Shown here: positions 24,623 to 31,621 of the stretch, piece by piece
Numbering within the stretch: position 1 is the stretch's first letter
Layout of the letters: each line of letters opens with the position of its first letter
Source of the DNA: an uncultured Muribaculaceae bacterium
GTDB taxonomy: Bacteria > Bacteroidota > Bacteroidia > Bacteroidales > Muribaculaceae
DNA length: 50,842 nucleotides
Reading direction: 5' to 3'
NCBI GenBank assembly: GCA_910578805.1
Contig: CAJTRS010000014.1
Location: 1 to 50,842, forward strand
Notes under the pieces: generated by a model
Told to the model about the DNA's origin: nothing
What the model saw: the letters and a program-made list of their open reading frames with translations, nothing else
Database searches by the model: none
Program-made: the position numbers and the translations under genes

Positions 24623-27502
24623 TCAGTACCAGCTTACTCCGTTGGAATATGAGGAGCGTTTGTCGTACTTGAGGTCGGAAAGTAAAGATGAGTTGACCGA
24701 TATGTGGAAGTTGTAGGAACGGTAGGGTCCGACTGGCACGAAACTTGCCGTCATGGTGAAGCAATGGAGGTCGCGTGATATGTTACAGTTCATGTAGGCG
24801 AGCTTGTGCTTGTCGAAGTCGTAGCTTGCCGTGAAACTGAAATTCCAGTTTTTTGTCGGACGTATGTTGCCCGAAAGGCTAAGATTCTGTGTGATCTTGC
24901 CGTCATATTCCATTTTTTTCTTGTTGAAAGCTCCGTAACCATACTGTATGGAATAGTTGAGAGTCAGACTCCATGGCACTTCCCATTTCATGTATCCGTC
25001 AGGATCAAACTGCATTTCGGAATCATCGCCTGATGAATTCTGGTCTCTGTCACGGTTGTAGCCTGACGGCGGGGGAGTGTCGGAGTTACGGTTGTCTCCC
25101 GAAGAGTTTTCGTTGTCCGACTTCTTTTTGCGTTTGAACGTGTCGTTGTTGAAAGTATAGGAAAATGAAGTCCCCGTGCTTGAAAGGCGGCCTAATCCTT
25201 TGCCGGCTTTCCATCGCGGAATGTTGACCCTCACGGGATTGCCGGCCGAATTGAGCTGATAGGTATATACGTCCCACACGGCCGAGAGGTTAAGATTGAA
25301 GTTCTTTACAAGGCGGAGCATTATGGAGGTGTTGATGTTGCTCCAGTTGAGCGAGTCGGCGGCGAAATTATAGCTTTGTGATATCGAGAGATTCTCGATA
25401 AGGGATATTTTCTTTTCGCCTATGCTGTCATTGTCGCTTTTGACTTTCATTTCCAGATTGTTGGCGAGTGAGAAACTCACTATGCCGCTTTTGCCCTGTC
25501 CGGGCACCCCGTATAGAGAGTTGGGAAACAGCGAGTATTTCTTGGTTATCATCTCACCGTTGGTTCCGGGCATCTGATACTGGCCGTAGTAGCCGAAAAA
25601 CGGAGAACTGAAGTCGGGCGATCCGCTGAAACTGACCGTAGGTGTGAGCACGTGGCGTATCATTTTTACCTTATTGCCTAAAAACGGCAGTGGCTGGTAA
25701 AAGCCATAAATCTTTGTATCAAGCGATATGGAGGCGTTGAAATCCCATACATTATAGAAATTATATGAGGTATCGCATATCTCACGGGCGGCATTGGGAT
25801 CCCACTGGCGGCGTACCTTTGAGGTGTACATGCGGTCGGTTATGGTGATGTTTGGCGTGATGTTCAGGTAGTTGAACAGATTGAATGTGGCCGATACAGG
25901 CAACTGGTGCCTCATGCCGTTGCGCCAGTCCTTGATAAGGCTTTTCTGGAAAAATTCGTCCTGTTTGGCCGTCAGTGAGTTGTTGAACTGTCCTGAATAT
26001 GACATCTTTATCTTTTCATACCATTTGTCGGCTCCCACCCGGCGCTTGCGTTTGAACGGATAGACCTGCGACATGGTGATGGTGATGTTGGGTAACGACA
26101 CGGCAAGCGTGGAGTCCTGACTACGCTGCGATACGCTGGCATTGCCCGAGAATGACCATTTGGACCCCGGCGGACGGTAGGTGAAGTTGATGGAACTGCT
26201 CTTGGTGTTTTCGGTAAACGAGTTGGAATAGTAGCTGTTGAGGTCGTTGCGGGAGTAGCCCGATGTTGTGAAGTTGACAGAGGCCGAAAAGTTGAATATG
26301 GGGTTGGCGCGCGAGTCTTGCGAATGGTTCCAGAGCACCTGGAAGTTGGTCTGTCGTGAGTAGTCGGGGAGTCCTTTGTCACCCAATACTGTGCGCAGGT
26401 AACTGATGTTGAAGTTGCCGGAGTATTTGTAGCGCTTCACATAGGCTGACCGTGCCTGAAGCCCCCATGATCCTTTGGTATATATCTCGCCTGTGAGAGC
26501 CAGGTCGATGTTGTCATTGATGGCAAAGTAGTATCCGCCGTTTTGCAGATAGAATCCACGGTTGTAATCATCGCCGAATGTGGGAAATATGATGCCGCTC
26601 GAATATTTTTCGGAAAAGGGGAAGTATCCGAATGGGACCGCCAACGGTAGCGGCAGTCCGGCCAGCACCATATAGGCCGGACCTGTCACAATGTCTTTCT
26701 TCGGGTGAACCTTGGCTTTGGTGAGCTGGAGCCAGAAGTGCGGGTCATCGTGATTGTCACATGTGGTATATCTGCCGTTTTGCAGATAGAATGTCTTGTC
26801 ATCGATCTTTTTTGACAGACCGCCGGTAAGGTAGCCTTCGCCCTGCTGGGTTATCACATCGGTGATGTAGCCTTTTTCCGACTTGAAGTTGTACTGCATG
26901 GTCTTGGCCTCGTAAGAGGTGCCTTTGTCGGAAAATACGGGCGATCCTATGACTTCTCCCGTGCTGTCGGCTACACCGACGGCATAGACCGTGTTCTGTG
27001 CCATATCCATGTCAATGTTGGCCGCCTGGAGGTCGATGTCGCCGTAGGTTACTTTACTCTCACCGAACAGATATGCTTTCTGGCTGCCTATAAGTACCAT
27101 AGAGTCGCGGGCATAGATATCGACGGCGTTGTCTAAGTCCACTTTTATTCGGTCTATGCGGCGTCCTTGCGGTTTTGTCACGCTATCGGTGTCGGACTTG
27201 AGTCGGTGCCGTTCGATCCGGCTGTTGTCTGAGTCCTGTTTGATGCTGTCGCCGGCCATTGCGGCAGAGTCTCGTTTCTGTCGGGCGGCGCGTGAAGCCA
27301 AGGCGCGTGCCCGAGCCAACTCGCGTCGCTGGCGCCTGATGTCACGCTTGTCAGCCGCGGATATTGAGTCGGTTCCGTCGGCAATACCGGCCACGGCGGC
27401 TTCCGGCTCCTGCAGACGGGTCGCTCCCCTGTGTGATGCCGATGCACCCAATGTAGTGAGCATCACGGTTATAAATAAGATATATAGTTGAGACCTTCTC
27501 AA
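24623..27502 (-). CDS. lptD: LptD: LPS-assembly outer membrane protein (Bacteroidetes type)
   Basis: Protein of 959 residues expected to insert lipopolysaccharide into the outer leaflet. After a signal peptide (about residues 1-22) comes a low-complexity Arg/Ala-rich segment (about residues 52-78). The OstA/LptA-like beta-jellyroll domain follows (IYARDSMVLIGSQKAYLFGE, YGDIDLQAANIDMDMAQN), then a long beta-barrel. One predicted barrel loop, about residues 790-830, is a hydrophilic Asp/Asn/Ser/Pro-rich insert (for example SSGDNRNSDTPPPSG). It is first in the lptD-tamB-tamL operon with its own promoter. The Bacteroidetes barrel is divergent from E. coli LptD; the call rests on the OstA domain, the size and the context. 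Confidence 0.85.
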   Translation of the reverse strand: MRRSQLYILFITVMLTTLGASASHRGATRLQEPEAAVAGIADGTDSISAADKRDIRRQRRELARARALASRAARQKRDSAAMAGDSIKQDSDNSRIERHRLKSDTDSVTKPQGRRIDRIKVDLDNAVDIYARDSMVLIGSQKAYLFGESKVTYGDIDLQAANIDMDMAQNTVYAVGVADSTGEVIGSPVFSDKGTSYEAKTMQYNFKSEKGYITDVITQQGEGYLTGGLSKKIDDKTFYLQNGRYTTCDNHDDPHFWLQLTKAKVHPKKDIVTGPAYMVLAGLPLPLAVPFGYFPFSEKYSSGIIFPTFGDDYNRGFYLQNGGYYFAINDNIDLALTGEIYTKGSWGLQARSAYVKRYKYSGNFNISYLRTVLGDKGLPDYSRQTNFQVLWNHSQDSRANPIFNFSASVNFTTSGYSRNDLNSYYSNSFTENTKSSSINFTYRPPGSKWSFSGNASVSQRSQDSTLAVSLPNITITMSQVYPFKRKRRVGADKWYEKIKMSYSGQFNNSLTAKQDEFFQKSLIKDWRNGMRHQLPVSATFNLFNYLNITPNITITDRMYTSKVRRQWDPNAAREICDTSYNFYNVWDFNASISLDTKIYGFYQPLPFLGNKVKMIRHVLTPTVSFSGSPDFSSPFFGYYGQYQMPGTNGEMITKKYSLFPNSLYGVPGQGKSGIVSFSLANNLEMKVKSDNDSIGEKKISLIENLSISQSYNFAADSLNWSNINTSIMLRLVKNFNLNLSAVWDVYTYQLNSAGNPVRVNIPRWKAGKGLGRLSSTGTSFSYTFNNDTFKRKKKSDNENSSGDNRNSDTPPPSGYNRDRDQNSSGDDSEMQFDPDGYMKWEVPWSLTLNYSIQYGYGAFNKKKMEYDGKITQNLSLSGNIRPTKNWNFSFTASYDFDKHKLAYMNCNISRDLHCFTMTASFVPVGPYRSYNFHISVNSSLLSDLKYDKRSSYSNGVSWY

Positions 27503-27531
27503 GAAATGTGTCTATGACATGAAATTGATTG

Positions 27532-27563
27532 CAAAGATAACCATTCATTCCTCCTCCGGCAAT
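27532..27563 (-). promoter_or_regulatory. Promoter of lptD-tamB-tamL
   Basis: The minus-strand -7 element TATCTTTG is at 27539-27532, with ATTG at 27563-27560 in the -33 position 20 nt upstream. The expected leader is about 20-25 nt before the ATG at 27502. Confidence 0.65.
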
Positions 27564-27680
27564 TATTTTAATATAGGGTTTGATAATAAAAGTTAAAACC
27601 CGAAGGGTGTCTTTTAGCATTATGTTTGCACATTGATTATATTTTTGGGCAGATATGAACACGGGTTTGGAATGTTTTGT

Positions 27681-27688
27681 TAAATTTG
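27681..27688 (+). promoter_or_regulatory. -7 promoter element of ilvE
   Basis: TAAATTTG matches TAnnTTTG and lies 36 nt before the ilvE ATG. No good TTTG is found 19-20 nt upstream, so the -33 element is weak. Confidence 0.5.
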
Positions 27689-27723
27689 CGACATATTCAA
27701 TTACACTATAAAGACAATCAGAT

Positions 27724-28755
27724 ATGGAAAAGATACCTAATCTCGACTGGGCGAACCTGCCATTCGGCTATGTGCGTACTGACTACAACGTGCGGTGTTA
27801 TTATCGCGACGGTAAGTGGGGCGAAATCGAAGTGTCGTCCTCCGAGAATATAAATATCCACATGGCGGCCACCGCCTTGCATTACGGACAGGAGATATTC
27901 GAAGGTCTGAAGGCGTTTCGCGGTGCCGACGGCAAGGTGCGCATATTCCGCCTCGAAGAGAATGCCCGGCGCATACGCGAGTCGGCCATGGGGTTGAAAA
28001 TGGTGCCTGTGCCCGAGGATTTGTTCTGCGAAATGGCTAAAAAGGCGGTGGAACTCAATGCTCGTTTTGTGCCCCCTTATGGCAGTGGAGCATCTCTTTA
28101 TATCCGTCCGCTCGAAATCGGTATGAGTGCAAGCGTCGGTGTACGCACATCTACCGAATACCTGTTCATGATACTTGTTAGTCCCGTCGGACCGTATTTC
28201 AAGACCGGCTTTGCTCCGACCAAAATCTGCATAATGCGCGAATATGACCGCGTGGCTCCCAAAGGTACCGGCCGCTGGAAAGTGGGCGGCAATTATGCGG
28301 CCAGTCTCGGTGCCGGTGAGCGTGCCCATGAATTAGGCTATTCGGCAGTGCTATATCTCGACCCCAAGGAGAAAAAGTATCTCGATGAGTGTGGCCCGGC
28401 CAATTTCTTCGCTATAAAGGACGGACGGTACATAACTCCGGCCTCGGAGTCGATACTCCCGTCTATAACCAACATGAGCCTTCAGCAGTTGGCCCGCGAT
28501 ATGGGCATAGAGGTGGAGTGCCGTCATATCACCGTTGACGAACTTGACCATGTGCAGGAGGCTGCAGCATGCGGCACGGCCGCCGTGGCTTCGCCGATAG
28601 GTGAGATCGATGACCTCGACACAGGCAAGAAGTATGTGATAGCCCGCGATGGCAAGCCGGGACCGGTGACAACCCGGCTGTACAATCACCTGCGTGCCAT
28701 TCAGCTCGGAGAGGAGGCAGACAATCATGGCTGGAACACCATACTTGATATCTGA
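27724..28755 (+). CDS. ilvE: Branched-chain amino acid aminotransferase
   Basis: PLP-dependent fold-IV aminotransferase of 343 residues, interconverting Val, Leu and Ile with their 2-oxo acids using 2-oxoglutarate/glutamate in the cytoplasm. The Schiff-base Lys is in WKVGGNYAASL (about residue 187). Other family blocks are ALHYGQEIFEGLKAFRG near residue 50 and LDECGPANFFAI near residue 222. Length and motifs fit the longer, eukaryote-like BCAT subgroup. The stop codon shares one base with the start of the following HD-domain gene. Confidence 0.95.
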   Translation: MEKIPNLDWANLPFGYVRTDYNVRCYYRDGKWGEIEVSSSENINIHMAATALHYGQEIFEGLKAFRGADGKVRIFRLEENARRIRESAMGLKMVPVPEDLFCEMAKKAVELNARFVPPYGSGASLYIRPLEIGMSASVGVRTSTEYLFMILVSPVGPYFKTGFAPTKICIMREYDRVAPKGTGRWKVGGNYAASLGAGERAHELGYSAVLYLDPKEKKYLDECGPANFFAIKDGRYITPASESILPSITNMSLQQLARDMGIEVECRHITVDELDHVQEAAACGTAAVASPIGEIDDLDTGKKYVIARDGKPGPVTTRLYNHLRAIQLGEEADNHGWNTILDI

Positions 28756-29297
28756 TGACAACCGGCTACAGCACTATAATTGACAAATATTATCCCGCAG
28801 GCACACGTCTGCGGGATATTTATATGGCTCATTGCCGGTCAGTGGCCGATGAGGCTATAGCCATAGCGCGGCGGAAGTCATTGCCTCTTTCGGTCGAAGA
28901 TATAGAGGCAGCAGCCATGCTCCATGATATCGGTATATATGCCACCGATGCTCCTTCGATAGAGTGCCACGGAAAAGAGCCTTATATCCGTCACGGCATC
29001 ATTGGGGGCGCTCTGTTGCGGGAGGAGGGAGTGTCTGAGGAATGGGCGCGTGTGGCCGAACGCCACACCGGAGCGGGTCTGACTGCCGAAGAGATCCGTA
29101 TTCAGGGATTGCCGTTGCCTGTGCGCGATTTTCTGCCGGAATCATTGCTCGAACGTCTGATCTGTTATGCCGACAAATTCTTCTCCAAGAGCGGTGACAT
29201 GCGCCGGAAGCCGTTTGACGGTGTGTTGCGTTCCATGGAGCGCTTCGGGCCGGAAACCGCCGACCGCTTCCTCTCACTTCATGCGCAATTTGCCTGA
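28755..29297 (+). CDS. HD-domain protein (putative metal-dependent phosphohydrolase)
   Basis: Protein of 180 residues with the HD-superfamily metal-binding pattern: HCRSVADEA (His near residue 24), AAMLHDIGIY (HD near residue 55), RHGIIGGALLREEGV (His near residue 79) and AERHTGAGL (His near residue 98). It resembles the small HDIG-type proteins of unknown substrate found in Bacteroidetes. It is co-translated with ilvE (1-nt overlap) and converges on the amidase gene with 13 nt between stops. The reaction cannot be inferred beyond phosphohydrolysis of some nucleotide or phosphoester. Confidence 0.8.
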   Translation: MTTGYSTIIDKYYPAGTRLRDIYMAHCRSVADEAIAIARRKSLPLSVEDIEAAAMLHDIGIYATDAPSIECHGKEPYIRHGIIGGALLREEGVSEEWARVAERHTGAGLTAEEIRIQGLPLPVRDFLPESLLERLICYADKFFSKSGDMRRKPFDGVLRSMERFGPETADRFLSLHAQFA

Positions 29298-29310
29298 CAT
29301 TTGTGGTTTT

Positions 29311-29787
29311 TCAGGGGAATTCGGCTTTGACGTTGAAGCAAGGGCATGCTTTGGCTGAAAATTTACATACGGCACAATTCAGGCTGCACTCGGCAGATTT
29401 GAAGCCTGCTTCATTTTGCGCTCTTCGGCACGTCATTTCGTTGTGACCGTGGACTGTGGCCTGGGGATATCGTTTCAGCAGTCCGGAAACCAGGCGGCGG
29501 ATTGACTGACGTTGTAGAGGCGTGCGGGTGTCGGCCGGATTCATGTTCCGGTCGCAGCCTCCGATGTAACAGATGCCTATGGAGCTGGCATTATGGCCGC
29601 GGCAGTGTGCGCCTGTGTCGTGCTCGTCGCGCCCTTTTTCCACTGATCCGTCAAGGCGTATCACATAGTGGTATCCTATACTTTTGTATCCTCTGTCGCG
29701 GTGCCAGCAGTCGATGTCCGCAGCTTTCACATCTCGTCCGGCCGGTGTGGCCGAGCAATGAATTATAATTTTTTCAATATGTCTCAT
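29311..29787 (-). CDS. N-acetylmuramoyl-L-alanine amidase (Amidase_2) with a Cys-rich insertion
   Basis: Zn-dependent amidase of 158 residues that would cleave the bond between MurNAc and L-Ala. Family blocks are IIIHCSATPAGRDV (first Zn His), HRDRGYKSIGYHYVI, AHCRGHNASSIGICYIGG, and near the C-terminus HGHNE and SAKACPCFNV. In relatives I know, HNE(F/M) runs directly into (S/A)AKACPCF; here 25 residues are inserted between them (encoded by about 29359-29433), containing four cysteines. No signal peptide is visible, as in phage-type cytoplasmic amidases that need a holin or leak out. It is probably co-transcribed with the upstream apbE-like gene. Confidence 0.88.
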   Translation of the reverse strand: MRHIEKIIIHCSATPAGRDVKAADIDCWHRDRGYKSIGYHYVIRLDGSVEKGRDEHDTGAHCRGHNASSIGICYIGGCDRNMNPADTRTPLQRQSIRRLVSGLLKRYPQATVHGHNEMTCRRAQNEAGFKSAECSLNCAVCKFSAKACPCFNVKAEFP

Positions 29788-29853
29788 AACATCGCGAAGT
29801 TATACTCCGCAGTGCCGTCCTTTGTGCCGATTACCACATTTGGGGTGTTGTGT

Positions 29854-30852
29854 TTAGTTTATGGAGGGGAAACCGCGGGAGGTGAGCAGCCTGTAGCCTG
29901 TGCTGTCGGCTCTGACGAGCATTACCGATGTGGCGGGGAGTGACTCTATCATGGCTATCGCGGAATCGGATTCCATCGACATGCATGCTGTGGCGAGGGC
30001 ATCGGCACTCATTGCATCGGGGGCTACCACTGTGGCGCTCAGTGTGGTGGTGTGGGCCGGATAACCTGTGGCGGGATTGATGGTGTGCCACACCTTGCCC
30101 TCTGCCGTGTGACGGTAATTGCGGTAATTGCCCGATGTGGCTATTCCGGCATCGGTAACTTCTATCACAGCCATACGGCTATGTACCACCGCGGAGTCGC
30201 TCTCTATGGGGGCATCGATCATCACGCGCCATTTGTCTCCGTGGGCATTACGGCCGCGCAGCGACATCTCTCCTCCTATTTCCACCATATAGTCGTCGCA
30301 ACCGTTACGGCTCATCATTTCGCCAATGAGATCACAGGCGTATCCTTTGGTTATGGCGCTGAAGTTGAATTCTGTGTGGTCGCTGGCTTTGACAACCAGA
30401 TTGCCTTGAAGCGAACATTGCGATATGCCCACATATCTCAGCGCACTGTCGATCTGTGCCGCCGTAGGTTCGGTGTGTATATTCCGGTAACCGAAGCCCC
30501 ACAGGTTGACAAGAGGAGCCACCGTGGGGTCAAAAGCTCCGTGGCTAAGAGCGTTGAACCTTTGAGATGCCAGAAATATGCGTCGCACCAAAGAGTCTGT
30601 GGCCATGTCGGCTCCGGAATTGATGCGGCTGATGACCGATGTGGGGCTGAATGGCGACAAGGAATCATCGACTCTGTTCATTACCGAGTATATGGAGTCG
30701 TCGAGATTCACGGCGCTCCGGTAGGTGATGTGATAGGTTGTGGCCCATACGCTTCCGGTACATTTGCGGTAATGTATGCTGTCACCCGAAGAGCATGCGG
30801 TCAGTATGGCGAAGGCAATAGTCGCAGCAGCGGCAGGCAGATGGATTTTCAT
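29854..30852 (-). CDS. apbE: FAD:protein FMN transferase (ApbE family), lipoprotein
   Basis: Protein of 332 residues that covalently attaches FMN from FAD to Thr/Ser of exported flavoproteins such as Nqr/Rnf subunits. The signal peptide ends in the lipobox LTACSS (Cys at about residue 20). ApbE motifs are TTYHITY near residue 38, SLSPFSPTSVISRIN near residue 64, FNFSAITKGYACDLI near residue 170, EIGGEM near residue 194 and HTINPATGYPA near residue 260. It acts at the periplasmic face. A predicted -7 element lies about 40 nt upstream. Confidence 0.93.
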   Translation of the reverse strand: MKIHLPAAAATIAFAILTACSSGDSIHYRKCTGSVWATTYHITYRSAVNLDDSIYSVMNRVDDSLSPFSPTSVISRINSGADMATDSLVRRIFLASQRFNALSHGAFDPTVAPLVNLWGFGYRNIHTEPTAAQIDSALRYVGISQCSLQGNLVVKASDHTEFNFSAITKGYACDLIGEMMSRNGCDDYMVEIGGEMSLRGRNAHGDKWRVMIDAPIESDSAVVHSRMAVIEVTDAGIATSGNYRNYRHTAEGKVWHTINPATGYPAHTTTLSATVVAPDAMSADALATACMSMESDSAIAMIESLPATSVMLVRADSTGYRLLTSRGFPSIN

Positions 30853-30890
30853 TTGTGTGACGGGGATTGGTCATTTGAACTTATTGATGG

Positions 30891-30898
30891 CAAAGGTA
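30891..30898 (-). promoter_or_regulatory. -7 promoter element of apbE
   Basis: The complement of CAAAGGTA gives TACCTTTG on the minus strand, 38 nt before the apbE ATG. No clear -33 TTTG. Confidence 0.5.
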
Positions 30899-30911
30899 GT
30901 TAATATTCTGC

Positions 30912-30929
30912 TACTTTTGATTACTTTTG
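30912..30929 (+). promoter_or_regulatory. Two tandem -7 elements upstream of the DJ-1 family gene
   Basis: TACTTTTG occurs at 30912-30919 and again at 30922-30929, both matching TAnnTTTG, 10 nt apart. They may give two start points about 17-35 nt before the ATG at 30954. Confidence 0.5.
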
Positions 30930-30953
30930 TGATCCATAATCAAATCCGAGTAT

Positions 30954-31508
30954 ATGAAACATTCTTATTTATTTCTTGCCGACGGCTTTGAGGAGATAGA
31001 AGCCTTGGCCACTGTTGATGTTCTCCGCCGTGCCGGTATGGCGGTTGAGACCGTATCGATATCCGGCGTAAGGTCTGTTACCGGAGCCAACGGCGTCACC
31101 GTGCAGTCCGACAGTCTTATCGGTGATATTGTCCTTGACTCCGAAACCGAATGGCTTATATGTCCCGGAGGTATGCCCGGCGCCACCAATCTGGCCGCCT
31201 GCCGGAAGTTGTGTGACATGCTGGTATCCCATTTCAAGGCCGGCGGAAAGATAGCCGCCATATGTGCTTCGCCGGCAGTGGTGCTTGCTCCGCTCGGTAT
31301 TCTCGACGGTCGTGCCGCAACATGCTATCCCGGAATGGAGTCGGCGGCTCCCGGCCATAGCTTTACCGGTGCTCCTGTGGAAGCTCTCGATACATTGATT
31401 ACCGGCAACGGTCCGGCCAACACACTGCCTTTTGCATATGCTATCGTGGCTAATTCCAAAGGTTGTGAAATCTCGTCGCAGATAGCCTCGGCCATGCTCT
31501 ACAGCTGA
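30954..31508 (+). CDS. DJ-1/PfpI family protein (YajL/DJ-1 type)
   Basis: Cytoplasmic protein of 184 residues with the DJ-1 fold. It opens SYLFLADGFEEIEALATVDV, with the conserved Glu of the active site near residue 15. The reactive Cys is in the nucleophile elbow AAICASPAVVLAPLG (about residue 104). Family members act on damaged or glyoxal-modified substrates or in oxidative stress defence; the exact reaction in bacteria is debated. It is divergent from apbE and followed by topA, which has its own promoter. Confidence 0.92.
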   Translation: MKHSYLFLADGFEEIEALATVDVLRRAGMAVETVSISGVRSVTGANGVTVQSDSLIGDIVLDSETEWLICPGGMPGATNLAACRKLCDMLVSHFKAGGKIAAICASPAVVLAPLGILDGRAATCYPGMESAAPGHSFTGAPVEALDTLITGNGPANTLPFAYAIVANSKGCEISSQIASAMLYS

Positions 31509-31573
31509 TGCTGTGGGCCAATGGCGTGTGTTAAAAAACATTAGTACGGGCGGATTAAATGAATTTCTTTTTC

Positions 31574-31581
31574 TATTTTTG
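31574..31581 (+). promoter_or_regulatory. -7 promoter element of topA
   Basis: TATTTTTG matches TAnnTTTG, 41 nt before the topA ATG. The -33 position lacks a good TTTG. Confidence 0.5.
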
Positions 31582-31621
31582 TCGCCGAAATTCAAAAACA
31601 ACACCATAATATATAGATTAC

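Noticed and set aside
27718..28329. Open frame of 203 codons on the minus strand
   Set aside because: Antisense to ilvE and extending over its promoter. No recognisable domain.
30052..30903. Open frame of 283 codons on the plus strand
   Set aside because: Antisense to the apbE-like gene, which has its lipobox and all family motifs. No domain in the antisense product.
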